Shown: in pieces, positions 17,705 to 27,207 of the stretch
Numbering within the stretch: position 1 is the stretch's first letter
Layout: the number at the start of each line of letters is the position of its first letter
Source: Teredinibacter turnerae
GTDB lineage: Bacteria; Pseudomonadota; Gammaproteobacteria; Pseudomonadales; Cellvibrionaceae
Length of the DNA stretch: 64,000 nucleotides
Direction: 5' to 3'
Assembly: GCF_037935975.1 (NCBI RefSeq)
Contig: NZ_CP149817.1
Span: 4,154,001 to 4,218,000 of the forward strand
The notes under the pieces: generated by a model
What the model saw: the letters and a program-made list of their open reading frames with translations, nothing else
What the model was told of the DNA's origin: nothing
Databases searched by the model: none
Made by a program: the position numbers and the translations under genes

Positions 17705-19165
17705 TTGTTACAAAAACTATTACAACAGTCATTTCGCGCTTTGGTCGCGGCCTGCGTGGGCTTGTGTTTTGCCCAGCAAACGCTGGCAGCCGACCTGCAA
17801 CTGCCTGAACTCGGAGAAAACAGTGCGGGGTTAATTTCGCCGAAACAAGAGTTTGAGCTGGGCCAGAAATGGTTGCGCATCTACCGCTCGCAGGTACCTA
17901 CCACCTCGGACCCGTTTATCCAGGTTTACGTTGAGAACATGGTGCGCAAACTCGCAGCCTACAGCGAGCTCAAAGACCGCCGCCTCGACATTCTGGTGAT
18001 CGAGAACCCCACACTCAACGCATTTGCAGTGCCAGGCGGCATCATCGGCGTCAATACGGGCATCCTGAAATTTGCCGATACCGAAGAGCAGATGTCTTCG
18101 GTGATCGCGCATGAACTTGCTCACTTAAGCCAGCGGCACTATGCGCGTCAGGTTGAAAAGCAGCAGAACTCCAGCACGACGTATCTCGCCGCTTTTCTCG
18201 CCAGCATTCTGCTGGGAGTCGCCGCAGGAACTGACGCGGGTATCGCCGCGATTTCCGCGACCCAAGCGGCGGCTCTGGACTCACAATTACGCTTTAGCCG
18301 GCAGATGGAGCAGGAAGCAGACCGCCTGGGCATGGAAACACTGGTTCGCAGTGGCATGGACCCTTATGCCATGGCGGGCATGTTTGAAAATATGCTGCGT
18401 GCGACCCGATTCCAGCGGCGCCCGCCAGAATTCCTTTTATCGCACCCGGTGACAGAATCCCGTGTGACCGAAGCGCGTTTGCGCGCTCAGCAATACCCAA
18501 GCAAACCACCGTTACTTGTTGAAGAATACGACCTGATTAAGGCCCGCGCCTATCTGCTACACGAGAAAAACCACCAGACTGCCGTCAATATGTTTGAAAG
18601 CGAAATGCGCGGCACCCAGTTTGACAGAGTCGCGGCTCGCTACGGCTTGGTACTGGCGCTCACCCGCAACGGCGAAACCGAAAGGGCAACTCGGGAAATC
18701 GCGCCGTTACTGGCACAAGAGCCAGACAACGTCTACTTCCAGATCGCCAAGGCCGATATTTACGCAGAGTCTGGCGATTTTGCCGCTGCGCGGAAAGTTC
18801 TTGAGGCCAATCTGAAAAAGCTGCCAAACAGCCACCCGCTGAATACCCGCTACGCCGAAGTCCTGATGATGTCTGGCGATTATCAAACCTGCAAAGACGT
18901 GTTGCGCGCGCACGTACAACGCCGCCCGAAAGATGACTATATCTGGTATTTAACCGCTGAAGTCGAGGGGCTGGCGGGCAACATTTACGAGGTGCATGTC
19001 GCGCGAGCAGAGTATTTCAAACTCAACGGATTGTACGACAAAGCAGAAATCCAATTGACTAACGCGATGCGCCTCACCAGCAGTAAAAGCCCGCAAGCAC
19101 GTGCCAGGCTCGAAGAGCAGCTGCGAGAAGTCCGCGAAATGCGGCGTGAAATGAAAGACCTGTAG
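17705..19165 (+). CDS. bepA: Periplasmic M48 metalloprotease with TPR repeats, BepA-like
   Basis: BepA (YfgC) is a periplasmic chaperone-protease for outer-membrane proteins such as LptD. The 486-residue protein has a signal peptide (1 to about 29), an M48 domain with HELAH (residues 136-140) and the third zinc ligand in QMEQEADRLGME. An all-helical TPR region (about 265-480) follows. The start appears to be TTG at 17705, with GGGGCAG about four bases before it; no ATG fits the signal peptide. It converges with the PAS-GGDEF-EAL gene 17 bases downstream. Confidence 0.9.
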   Translation: MLQKLLQQSFRALVAACVGLCFAQQTLAADLQLPELGENSAGLISPKQEFELGQKWLRIYRSQVPTTSDPFIQVYVENMVRKLAAYSELKDRRLDILVIENPTLNAFAVPGGIIGVNTGILKFADTEEQMSSVIAHELAHLSQRHYARQVEKQQNSSTTYLAAFLASILLGVAAGTDAGIAAISATQAAALDSQLRFSRQMEQEADRLGMETLVRSGMDPYAMAGMFENMLRATRFQRRPPEFLLSHPVTESRVTEARLRAQQYPSKPPLLVEEYDLIKARAYLLHEKNHQTAVNMFESEMRGTQFDRVAARYGLVLALTRNGETERATREIAPLLAQEPDNVYFQIAKADIYAESGDFAAARKVLEANLKKLPNSHPLNTRYAEVLMMSGDYQTCKDVLRAHVQRRPKDDYIWYLTAEVEGLAGNIYEVHVARAEYFKLNGLYDKAEIQLTNAMRLTSSKSPQARARLEEQLREVREMRREMKDL

Positions 19166-19182
19166 CGCCGATGGGCTAGCAG

Positions 19183-21312
19183 CTAGGGCAATCCACCCGA
19201 CCATTGGCTATTGAGCAGCCAGCGGGTTGCGTCCGCTGCGGGCATCGGCCGTGCAATCAGGAACCCCTGCGCACTATCGCACTTATGATCTTGCAGGCGC
19301 TGGTAGATTTCCTGTGACTCCACGCCTTCCGCCACCACGCTCAGGCCAAGATTGTGAGCCAGATTAATGGTGGAATTCACAATAATTTCATCCTGCTCAT
19401 CAATGAGCATATCCATCACAAACGACTTGTCTATTTTAAGCGTTCCCACGGGTAATCGCTTTAGGTAGGCCAGCGACGAATAGCCCGTGCCGAAATCGTC
19501 AATCGAAAGATGGACGCCAAGTGCCGCGATTTTTTTCAACGCGGTCAATGCACGCTCCGGGTCATTCATGATGGTCGATTCCGTCAACTCCATCTCCAGA
19601 CAATGGCCCGGTAAATCGTACTGCGTTAGCAACTGACGCAATTCAGCCAGCAGGCGTTCGTCGGTCACGTTGCTGGCAGATAAGTTCATCGCAACAGTTA
19701 TATCGTGACCTTCCCGCCGCCAGATTGCGCACTGTCGAATGGATTCCGCCATCACCCAGCAGGTCAACGGATAAATTAGATTGGATTTCTCAACAATGGG
19801 GATGAAATCCACCGGCGGTACTGTGCCAATTTCCGGATGGTGCCACCGCAATAAACCTTCAAACCCGGTCACCCGATGGGTGAGCAAATCTATCTTGGGT
19901 TGAAAATGCAACTCGAGCTGACTTTCTCGAATGGCTCGCCGCAACGCGCCCATGATCTCCAGACGGGTGGGAGAATGCGGATCGAACTCTGGGTCGTAAA
20001 CAGCAACCCCTTTCAACGCGCGCTTGGCGTGGTACATAGCCACGTCTGCATAACGCATCAAGGTGCTCACATCCCGCCCCTGATCCGGAAACATGGAAAT
20101 TCCGATGCTCGCGGTAACCTCGGTGCGAAAGGTTTCTATCTCGAATGGCTCTCCCAAACTGTCAATAAACCGATGCCCGAGTACCAGCGCCTGATGGGCA
20201 TTACGCACGCGCGGCAAGAATACGGCAAACTCATCCCCGCCCAATCGCGCAACCAAGCCCTCCAGTTCAACCATTTCCCCTTCGAGGCGCGGCCCAACCT
20301 GCTGTAACACGCTGTCTCCGGCACGATGCCCTAGTGTGTCGTTAATCTCTTTAAAGCGATCCAGATCGATAATCATCAACGCCATTAACTGATCATTGTT
20401 GGCGTTGGCGATGGTTTGCTCCATGGTACTGTAGAGCAGCGTTCGGTTGGGCAAGAGGGTGAGTGAATCGTGGTTGGCGAGGTACTCCATGCGGTCCGTG
20501 TGCGTACGCTGATCGGTGATATCGCGAGTAATACCCCAGGCTCGCATCAGCAGACCATTTTCGACCACACCAATTGCCGAGCTCTGCATATAGCCGCACA
20601 TACCGGTGCGATCAACACGTGAAAACTCCTTATTTTCCAACCGATATCCGTTGTCAATAAAAGCGCGTACATCTTGATAACTGGAAAGCGATCCGCTGCG
20701 TGACAGCGGCAAGCCAATCACATCCCGCGTGTGAGTCACACCAAAAAATCGCGCGAGCGTCTCGTTGCATTCGACCAGTATGGCTCGTTTAAGTATCTGT
20801 TCCACCTGCAGCTGTGGCGCAAGTGTTGTATCGACCGGCGGGTAGACTTCATAACACCAGATAGCATCCGCACTATTAGCGATAAACGCCTTATAGCGAG
20901 CATCGCTCTCTTCGAGGGCGCGCTCTTTGACCACCGACTCGGAAATGTCGTTTATCACCAGCATTACGCCGGTGACTTCGCCAAGCTTGTTCAGCGTAGG
21001 AATTTTATCGACGCTGAACCAGCGACAGTCCGCCCCTTTGCCAGAACGCTCCTTCACTCCCCAACTGGGGATTCCCGTACGCACCACCTGCATCATTTCG
21101 CGCTGAGTTTGCTCCGGCTGGTGCCAGTGTTGCGCAAGCTCGACAAACGTGCGCCCAACAAGCTGTTCTAACGGTCGCCACCGGCATGCTCTGCGATTGC
21201 CATGAATCACTGTGCCCCAGCGATCAAAATAGAGAATGACCGACCGCAGCGCATCTAACAGTGCGAGGAGCTCTATATTGTCAGTAATCGTTGGCTGGGA
21301 TTCAGGAGTCAC
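19183..21312 (-). CDS. PAS-GGDEF-EAL protein (cyclic-di-GMP turnover)
   Basis: This is a 709-residue cytoplasmic signalling protein. Two PAS-like domains occupy about residues 8-125 and 135-270. The GGDEF domain follows, with an intact GGDEF at 358-362, then an EAL domain with EGL at 485-487, MELTEST (about 574-580), DDFGTGYSS and KIDKSF. Both catalytic domains keep their key motifs, so it could make or break cyclic-di-GMP. The RxxD inhibitory site before GGDEF is missing (VELEGLVARLGGDEF), so product inhibition is not expected. The start is GTG at 21312. It stands alone; the two PilZ proteins in the window are possible downstream readers. Confidence 0.92.
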   Translation of the reverse strand: MTPESQPTITDNIELLALLDALRSVILYFDRWGTVIHGNRRACRWRPLEQLVGRTFVELAQHWHQPEQTQREMMQVVRTGIPSWGVKERSGKGADCRWFSVDKIPTLNKLGEVTGVMLVINDISESVVKERALEESDARYKAFIANSADAIWCYEVYPPVDTTLAPQLQVEQILKRAILVECNETLARFFGVTHTRDVIGLPLSRSGSLSSYQDVRAFIDNGYRLENKEFSRVDRTGMCGYMQSSAIGVVENGLLMRAWGITRDITDQRTHTDRMEYLANHDSLTLLPNRTLLYSTMEQTIANANNDQLMALMIIDLDRFKEINDTLGHRAGDSVLQQVGPRLEGEMVELEGLVARLGGDEFAVFLPRVRNAHQALVLGHRFIDSLGEPFEIETFRTEVTASIGISMFPDQGRDVSTLMRYADVAMYHAKRALKGVAVYDPEFDPHSPTRLEIMGALRRAIRESQLELHFQPKIDLLTHRVTGFEGLLRWHHPEIGTVPPVDFIPIVEKSNLIYPLTCWVMAESIRQCAIWRREGHDITVAMNLSASNVTDERLLAELRQLLTQYDLPGHCLEMELTESTIMNDPERALTALKKIAALGVHLSIDDFGTGYSSLAYLKRLPVGTLKIDKSFVMDMLIDEQDEIIVNSTINLAHNLGLSVVAEGVESQEIYQRLQDHKCDSAQGFLIARPMPAADATRWLLNSQWSGGLP

Positions 21313-21504
21313 AGGCAGGTATCAGCGTTTGCTTGAGTCATCGATAATTGGCTGGCGCGACAGACGCTCTCGCTTTCGTCGCCACAAGATACTCCATTGA
21401 GTATAGACAAGCTCACTATCAGCAAGCCAAATATCGCGGCAAAAACAGGCTTTTCACGTCGACTTGAGGTTAAATTTAGTCGATAAACGGCAAAAAACGG
21501 GTAA

Positions 21505-22323
21505 TTACTTTAAGCCATGACCACAGAAACGACAGTAGACGGCATCACTCTCATGCCCCGTTCTTCCACACCCTTTACACGTGATCAGCACCCGTTGCTT
21601 CTGCATTTCCTGCGACAATTCAGCGGTAAAAATACCCGTGGGTACCGCGAGAATGGAATAACCAGTTAACATGGCTGCGGCCGCGATGACCTGACCCAGC
21701 CAGGTTTGTGGCGTAATATCACCGTATCCCACTGTGGTGATCGTCACGATCGTCCAGTAAATACTTTTTGGAATACTGCTAAAACCGTTAGTCGGCCCTT
21801 CAACTAAATACATCAACGAGCCAAATATAACGCTCAACACCAACACTGACATAAAAAAGACAAATATTTTATGGCGTGAGTAAACCACGGCACGCACGAG
21901 AATATTGGCGTCTGTTAAATAACGCACCAGCTTCAAAATTCGAAATATCCGCAATACGCGCAAGAGCCTGACTATTAACAGGAAGTTTGCACCGGGCATC
22001 AAGAGCTCGAGAAAACTCGGGAGTATCGACAGCAAATCCACCACACCGTAAAAGCTAAAAATATAGCGACGACGCTGAGGGGAGCAGTAGATCCGGACAC
22101 AATATTCAGCGGCGAACGCCAGTGTGAAAACCCACTCGGCGATATCCAGCGCGCTCTGCCAACTTTGCTTCAACCACATGACGGAGTCGATCATCAGCAC
22201 CAATACACTCAGCACGATCACCCAGATCAGCCATAGATCGAACCGCTTGCCGGCCGGCGTCTCGGTGCCAAATATCACTTCATACAAGCGTTTTTGCAGT
22301 GGGGATTGCGAGCGTTCTGCCAT
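21505..22323 (-). CDS. Voltage-gated potassium channel-like ion transporter with C-terminal zinc ribbon
   Basis: This is a six-transmembrane channel of about 272 residues. It has an arginine-rich S4 (LLIVRLLRVLRIFRILKLVRY) and the potassium selectivity filter TTVGYGD in the pore loop, followed by the S6 helix. The C-terminus carries CKGCGRTGHESDAVYCRFCG, a four-cysteine zinc-ribbon-like knot, in place of a long RCK domain. The ATG at 22323 (MAERSQSPL) has AAGG nine bases upstream and is preferred over an ATG at 22359 that lacks a ribosome binding site. It is a single gene divergent from yciH. Confidence 0.9.
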   Translation of the reverse strand: MAERSQSPLQKRLYEVIFGTETPAGKRFDLWLIWVIVLSVLVLMIDSVMWLKQSWQSALDIAEWVFTLAFAAEYCVRIYCSPQRRRYIFSFYGVVDLLSILPSFLELLMPGANFLLIVRLLRVLRIFRILKLVRYLTDANILVRAVVYSRHKIFVFFMSVLVLSVIFGSLMYLVEGPTNGFSSIPKSIYWTIVTITTVGYGDITPQTWLGQVIAAAAMLTGYSILAVPTGIFTAELSQEMQKQRVLITCKGCGRTGHESDAVYCRFCGHGLK

Positions 22324-22391
22324 GCTGACGTACCTTGTCTCCCAGGTCGGTTCGGTCATTCCGCGAGTGCGGGTGGCCGCTTAGTATACGG

Positions 22392-22397
22392 TATAAT
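22392..22397 (+). promoter_or_regulatory. -10 box for yciH
   Basis: A perfect TATAAT lies 28 bases before the yciH start codon, in the short space between the divergent channel gene and yciH. No good -35 box is seen at 16-18 bases, so an activator may be needed, or the match may be chance. Confidence 0.4.
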
Positions 22398-22425
22398 CTG
22401 CGCCTCATCTTTCGAGGAGCCCACC

Positions 22426-22749
22426 ATGAGCAACAGCCGACTTGTGTATTCCACCGATCAAGGCCGAATTAAAACATCGTCCAGCACTGCCAGTGCAGCC
22501 CCCTCAGGCGACGGGATTGTGCGCCTTCACCGGGAGAGCAAAGGGCGCGGCGGCAAGGGCGTTACCTTGGTAAAAGGTCTTCCGCTCCAAGAAGACGCAC
22601 TCAAAACATTGAGTAAAAAGCTTAAACAGCTGTGCGGTACCGGCGGCACGGTAAAAAATGGCGTAATTGAAATTCAGGGTGAGCAGCGAGAAAAAATTGC
22701 TGAATGGCTTAAAAAGGAAGGCTACACGGTTAAAATCGCTGGAGGCTAA
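22426..22749 (+). CDS. yciH: SUI1-domain protein YciH (translation-initiation factor-like)
   Basis: This is a 107-residue homologue of eIF1/SUI1. The C-terminal 70 residues form the SUI1 domain, with RESKGRGGKGVTLVKGL, LKQLCGTGGTVKNGVIEIQG and GYTVKIAGG at the end. In E. coli YciH influences initiation fidelity and stress responses. The ATG at 22426 has GAGGAG seven bases upstream, which fixes the start although the frame is open further upstream. Confidence 0.93.
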   Translation: MSNSRLVYSTDQGRIKTSSSTASAAPSGDGIVRLHRESKGRGGKGVTLVKGLPLQEDALKTLSKKLKQLCGTGGTVKNGVIEIQGEQREKIAEWLKKEGYTVKIAGG

Positions 22750-22904
22750 CCTTCTCTTCTGGTTCAGTTCTTGCTATTGAGTGCTGTATGAGAGCCGGAG
22801 TCGTCGTATTGACCTACTCGCCGCCGAAAAACAGGCATCTAAGCGAAAGGCAAACCCCAACCCGGGCGCTCAATGTCAACAAATTGACGAGGACGACCAC
22901 CTTC

Positions 22905-23444
22905 ATGAACTCCGCTGAATTATGGCCCCTGTTGGAATCAGGTTTAAAGATTGTATTTGGTGCTGCGATGGCAACGGCGTTTTTTTATATGGGACGTCTT
23001 TGGCACAAGACGCAGGCTCTCGCCGATGCTCCGCCAACGCAACACCGCAAGTTAAGTTATCTGGAGCAGATATCGGCTGATGTTGGCCACGTCAACCACA
23101 GCTTCGCCAAGTACTCCGCTTTGGTGATCGAATCCACCCGCTTCGGGAAACGCTGGCCCGCTGCACGCAAGCAGGAGCTTGAGAGAATTAATGCTGAACT
23201 GGTGAAGGAATTCGACCGCCTTGCCGAAGCCGAGGCCCGTTTATTGATGCTTGGCGAAAAAACCATGGAGAAAACCCTGCGCCTTTATGCAGCTCGGATA
23301 GCGCTGTTTCGCAAACAGGTGTACGTGGGCAGAGAGGATATTACGGAGCAGGAAATCGCCGATTTAAAAAACAGCATCATGCAGCTGCGCGAACAGTTCT
23401 ACGATATTTTGAGCCGCCGGTACGATAAACTGCTCGCCGCTTGA
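22905..23444 (+). CDS. Hypothetical membrane-anchored coiled-coil protein
   Basis: I do not recognise this 179-residue protein. It has one membrane segment near the N-terminus (about residues 13-30, IVFGAAMATAFFYMGRLW). A long, charged, helical and coiled-coil-prone cytoplasmic part follows (about 55-175), rich in Glu, Arg and Lys. The ATG at 22905 has GAGGA eleven bases upstream; an ATG at 22788 in the same frame lacks a hydrophobic start and is less likely. It follows yciH by 155 bases. Short tandem repeats lie just downstream. Confidence 0.6.
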   Translation: MNSAELWPLLESGLKIVFGAAMATAFFYMGRLWHKTQALADAPPTQHRKLSYLEQISADVGHVNHSFAKYSALVIESTRFGKRWPAARKQELERINAELVKEFDRLAEAEARLLMLGEKTMEKTLRLYAARIALFRKQVYVGREDITEQEIADLKNSIMQLREQFYDILSRRYDKLLAA

Positions 23445-23459
23445 AAGTCTCAGGGCTGC

Positions 23460-23504
23460 AAACTATCGGCCTATAAACTATCGGCCTACAAACTATCGAG
23501 CTAG
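23460..23504. repeat. Three tandem 15-base repeats
   Basis: Three contiguous 15-base units (23460-23474, 23475-23489, 23490-23504) share AAACTATCG. The first two differ only in the last base and the third has drifted further. They lie 16 bases after the stop codon of the coiled-coil membrane protein and may be a small unstable tandem repeat. Confidence 0.7.
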
Positions 23505-23615
23505 AAAGTTTGTGGTAAGTAACAGGGCTCGACATGCGGGGGCAGCTCAAAGTAGCAGAAACTTTGTTACATTTTCAGAACACCGAGAACCCGTTAAGCG
23601 CAACTGTAACTTGCG

Positions 23616-24158
23616 TTAATTCGGGAATTCTGCCGCATATTTTTCAACCCACTCGCGCGCCGCATCCTGGCTCGAAAGTTCCCGACCTTCCTCATGCATC
23701 ACTTTCGTTCGGTAGTGCTCAATGTGGCAAACCTGCTCCACCATGCGCACACTGAAACGGGTAGACGGCTCATTAAACTGAACCCCCACTGCGAAATGAT
23801 CTCCCTCTGGACGGCACCAGGCCACCAGTCCTTCTGCGCGATACGGGGGGCTCTGGATAGGGATCTCGATGTGGATAGGCGTCCCTCTGCGCACAGGTCG
23901 CTCTGCGGCAAAACAAAGCCCGCCTCGACTAACGTCTTTTAGCCGCTCGCTGTTCCCGTGCTCTAGCGGGAGCTCATTGTCTGTGCCCAGCACGTATTGG
24001 ATCGGTATGTCAGATGGGTGTCGGATGAACTGGCGCATACTGTCGTCACTCGCCAAAAACCAATTAGTCCAATAGCTATACCAATGAAGCCATGGCTCCA
24101 CCAGCAAGCTCATATCCCAATTTGCAGGCAGCTGTTTATTTACAGACTTGGTAGCCAT
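23616..24158 (-). CDS. PilZ-domain protein (cyclic-di-GMP receptor candidate)
   Basis: This is a 180-residue cytoplasmic protein. The PilZ domain covers about residues 45-150, starting at FIRHPSDIPIQY and continuing to the DVSRGGLCFAAE motif about 30 residues later. The family signature RxxxR is incomplete: only one arginine is clear in the first motif. The D/NxSxxG motif is intact. Cyclic-di-GMP binding is therefore possible but not certain. The ATG at 24158 has GGAGG six bases upstream, which settles the start. It is a single gene. Confidence 0.82.
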   Translation of the reverse strand: MATKSVNKQLPANWDMSLLVEPWLHWYSYWTNWFLASDDSMRQFIRHPSDIPIQYVLGTDNELPLEHGNSERLKDVSRGGLCFAAERPVRRGTPIHIEIPIQSPPYRAEGLVAWCRPEGDHFAVGVQFNEPSTRFSVRMVEQVCHIEHYRTKVMHEEGRELSSQDAAREWVEKYAAEFPN

Positions 24159-24215
24159 TACAGCCTCCGAGAATCCGTCCGCACTGAATACGCGGTTTCC
24201 TTTCAAGGTTTTACG

Positions 24216-24245
24216 ACGTAGTTACATCTTACGTAGTTACATCTT
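24216..24245. repeat. Two tandem 15-base repeats upstream of the PilZ gene
   Basis: ACGTAGTTACATCTT occurs twice in a row (24216-24230 and 24231-24245), 58-87 bases upstream of the PilZ start. This position suits regulator binding, but it may equally be a slippage duplication. Confidence 0.6.
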
Positions 24246-24614
24246 TAGACCTTGCATACGAGAAAAATCACGACTGTCAGCAAGTTAATTTAGGTATAGA
24301 CGATCTGTGTCATCTAATTATTGGAGAACAAGACGATAAACGCGCCAACTTCAAATTTGGCGCACTTTTCAACAGGCTACCCAGGTAAAACGCGATTTTT
24401 AGCGAGTTAAATACTTAGCAGATAATCGGAATATGATTAAATAATCTTGATAAAAGTAGTCGGGTATACCGGGCTTACCGTTCCTCATATCGGGAACGCA
24501 AGTTAACAACAATAAAAGCGAACGCAGAAAAAGAAAAAAAGAAAGGGAAAAACAAGACGCGATTTCACCGCCGAGAATATTTATTTCACGAATAGTCGTA
24601 TTTACCGCGGATTT
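24246..24614. other. Gene-free A+T-rich stretch beyond rnhB, with a hairpin
   Basis: About 370 bases without a supported gene. It holds the inverted repeat GCGCCAA (24342-24348) / TTGGCGC (24357-24363), which on the minus strand is followed by GTTTATCG. The rest is A+T-rich with a purine run near 24515-24560. The hairpin is about 250 bases past rnhB, far for a terminator. A very similar hairpin with the same flank occurs at 57074-57102. Confidence 0.5.
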
Positions 24615-25190
24615 TCAAAACAGGACTTGTTGCGCGAGCAACGCCTTCACAGGTGCATACGATGTACGGTGAATTGGCGTTACGCCCAAACGGGCCAACG
24701 CCTCCATATGCAGCTTAGTTGGATAACCTTTATGACCAGCAAACCCGTAGCCAGGGTATTGTGCTTCAAACGCGACCATTTCCCGATCACGCGTCACTTT
24801 CGCCAAAATTGACGCGGCGCTAATAGCTTCCACCTTGCTATCGCCTTTAACAATCGCTTCCGCCGAGTATCGCCAGCGCGGCAGACGATTACCGTCCACC
24901 AGCACGTGCTCCGGTTCAATTTTGAGCCCTTCGACTGCGCGCTTCATTGCGAGCAAGCTCGCTTGCAGAATATTTATTTCATCGATTTCAGCAACACTTG
25001 CGCGGGCAATACAAAAACATTCCGCCTGCTGCTGAATTTGCACAAACAACGCTTCACGTTTTTTTTCCGACAGTTTTTTTGAGTCAGCCAACCCGACAAT
25101 GCCATGATTTTCTCCCAGCACCACTGCGGCAGCGACTACATCACCAGCGAGCGGCCCTCGCCCAACTTCATCCACGCCAGCGATAATCAT
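24615..25190 (-). CDS. rnhB: Ribonuclease HII
   Basis: RNase HII removes ribonucleotides from RNA-DNA hybrids. The 191-residue protein starts at [19 protein letters not shown], the family signature that carries two of the catalytic acids (Asp6 and Glu7). The LVDGNRLP region and later acidic residues follow. The ATG at 25190 overlaps the lpxB stop codon as ATGA; the longer open frame to 25247 lies inside lpxB. It is the last gene of the lpxD-fabZ-lpxA-lpxB-rnhB series, as in many proteobacteria. Confidence 0.95.
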   Translation of the reverse strand: MIIAGVDEVGRGPLAGDVVAAAVVLGENHGIVGLADSKKLSEKKREALFVQIQQQAECFCIARASVAEIDEINILQASLLAMKRAVEGLKIEPEHVLVDGNRLPRWRYSAEAIVKGDSKVEAISAASILAKVTRDREMVAFEAQYPGYGFAGHKGYPTKLHMEALARLGVTPIHRTSYAPVKALLAQQVLF

Positions 25191-26401
25191 GCTGTTACAT
25201 CTTCGAAAGGCCAGCGACGCCCCTGTTTTTTCGCCAACAACTGGCAAATTGCTGCAGCGGCAGATGCGTCTGCATTGCGGCGCAACGACAGGTGAATTTT
25301 TTCGAACTCGCTGGTCAACTGATTGGAAGCAGCAGGGTCGTTAATAAAATGGAGCACCTCTCTGGCAAGCGATTCTGCATTGACTTCATCCTGCAGTAAT
25401 TCCGGCACCAATAGCCGGTCTGCAAGCAAATTGGGCAAACCGAAAAACTTCACTTTAACCATCCGGCGGACAATCGCAAAAGCCCACTTGGACATTCGGT
25501 ACGCAATCACCATAGGTCGCTTCAGCAACATGGCTTCAAGCGTCGTCGTTCCGGAGGCCATAACCACAACGTTAGCGGCCGCCATTACAGCGTGAGATTG
25601 CTGCAGGAATAATGAAACTGGCAAATCGGGGAAATCTTTTAGCAGGGTCTCGAGCTGAGCAAAACGTTTGCTATTGGCTGCTGGGATAAGAAAATGGAGG
25701 TCCTTGCGTTGTGCGATACACAACTCAGCGGCCAGTAAAAATTCGCGCCCCAGGGTTTCTATCTCGCCAGCGCGACTGCCGGGCAGTAGCGCCACGTAGG
25801 TCGTGCCCGCGTCATGGTTGAGCCCCAAAACCTGCTGCGCTTCTACTCTATCTGTATGCAGAGGAATCTGGTCTGCCAGAGTATGACCAATAAAATTAAC
25901 GGGAATATTATGTTCCTGGTAAAAACGCGCTTCAAACGGGAACAGTGTAAGCATAAGGTCAACCGCTTTTGCGACTTTAAATACGCGCTTCTGGCGCCAC
26001 GCCCACACCGACGGACTGACATAGTGCGCGGTGGTAATACCCGCTTCGCGTAAACGCTGTTCCAGGGTCAAATTAAAATCCGGAGCGTCTATACCAATAA
26101 AGATGTCCGGCGGATTATCAATAAAGTGTTCGCGTAACCCTTTGCGCATGCGCAATAACTCGGGCAACCGCTTCAACGGATCGATCAAGCCCATCACCGC
26201 CAACCGATCTAATTTGTACAGTGAACTAAAGCCCTCGGCGATCATTTTCGGACCGCCGACTCCCTCAAATTCGCAATCTGGGAATTGTTCTTTCAGGCTG
26301 CGCATCAGCCCCGCGCCCAAGGTATCGCCGGACGCCTCACCAACAACTATTCCAACCCTGGTCAGTTGCAGGTTAGCAGCTACGCTTTGCTGGTCAGTCA
26401 T
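25187..26401 (-). CDS. lpxB: Lipid A disaccharide synthase
   Basis: LpxB joins UDP-diacylglucosamine and lipid X to form the lipid A disaccharide at the inner membrane. The 404-residue protein shows the family start [19 protein letters not shown], followed by FEGVGGPKM and GIDAPDFNL, and later [11 protein letters not shown]. Its ATG shares the A of the lpxA stop codon (TAATG) and its stop overlaps rnhB, so all three genes are translationally coupled. Confidence 0.96.
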   Translation of the reverse strand: MTDQQSVAANLQLTRVGIVVGEASGDTLGAGLMRSLKEQFPDCEFEGVGGPKMIAEGFSSLYKLDRLAVMGLIDPLKRLPELLRMRKGLREHFIDNPPDIFIGIDAPDFNLTLEQRLREAGITTAHYVSPSVWAWRQKRVFKVAKAVDLMLTLFPFEARFYQEHNIPVNFIGHTLADQIPLHTDRVEAQQVLGLNHDAGTTYVALLPGSRAGEIETLGREFLLAAELCIAQRKDLHFLIPAANSKRFAQLETLLKDFPDLPVSLFLQQSHAVMAAANVVVMASGTTTLEAMLLKRPMVIAYRMSKWAFAIVRRMVKVKFFGLPNLLADRLLVPELLQDEVNAESLAREVLHFINDPAASNQLTSEFEKIHLSLRRNADASAAAAICQLLAKKQGRRWPFEDVTA

Positions 26402-27183
26402 TAACGCGTAATCCCTCGCGTGGAACTTTTCAGGGACTCCACTAAAGGCACCAGGCAGGGGTGCTTCTCCTGCGTTTCGCTCAACTCGGCGATAGCCTCT
26501 TCTAACGTGAGCCCACGCCGGTAAACGGTTTTGTAAGCACGCATCAGTTCAGCTATATCTTCCTTGCTGAATCCACGCCGCTTAAGTCCTTCGACATTGA
26601 TGCTGCGCGCCGAGGCGGGAGCACCAGTCACCATCACATACGCGGGTACATCTTTGGCGACACCTGCGCCCATACCGACGAAACTATGGGCGCCGATATG
26701 GCAGAACTGATGTATCAGCACGTAACCGCTCATAATCGCCCAATCACCTACATGTACATGACCGGCGAGACTGGCGTTGTTTACCAGAATGCAGTTGTTA
26801 CCCAATACACTATCGTGACCAATATGGACGTACGCCATGATCAGATTGTTGTCGCCAATGGTCGTTTCGTTACGATCCTGAATAGTACCGCGATGAATGG
26901 TCACACCTTCGCGTATAGTGTTGTTGTCGCCAATCACCAGCCGAGTTGGCTCACCTTTGTATTTCAGGTCCGGAGTATCTTCGCCAATGGAAGAAAACTG
27001 AAAGATCTTGTTGTTTTTGCCAATAAACGTGGGGCCTTTAACAACAACATGAGATGCGATTTCAGTACCTTCACCAATGGTTACGTCCGCACCCACCGAT
27101 GTCCAGGGGCCAATTTTTACCCCTTCGCCGATGTTGGCGGTCGGATGGATAAGCGCATGTTCAGAAATCAGGGAGTCAGTCAT
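26401..27183 (-). CDS. lpxA: UDP-N-acetylglucosamine acyltransferase
   Basis: LpxA catalyses the first acyl transfer of lipid A synthesis using hydroxyacyl-ACP. The 260-residue protein is a left-handed beta-helix built of hexapeptide repeats (for example IHPTANIGEGVKIGPWTSVG). The catalytic histidine lies in the stretch VHIGHDSVLGNNC, and the C-terminal helical part is present. It lies 24 bases downstream of fabZ and overlaps lpxB by one base. Confidence 0.96.
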   Translation of the reverse strand: MTDSLISEHALIHPTANIGEGVKIGPWTSVGADVTIGEGTEIASHVVVKGPTFIGKNNKIFQFSSIGEDTPDLKYKGEPTRLVIGDNNTIREGVTIHRGTIQDRNETTIGDNNLIMAYVHIGHDSVLGNNCILVNNASLAGHVHVGDWAIMSGYVLIHQFCHIGAHSFVGMGAGVAKDVPAYVMVTGAPASARSINVEGLKRRGFSKEDIAELMRAYKTVYRRGLTLEEAIAELSETQEKHPCLVPLVESLKSSTRGITR

Positions 27184-27207
27184 GACGTGTCTGCTTGCCT
27201 CTGTTCG

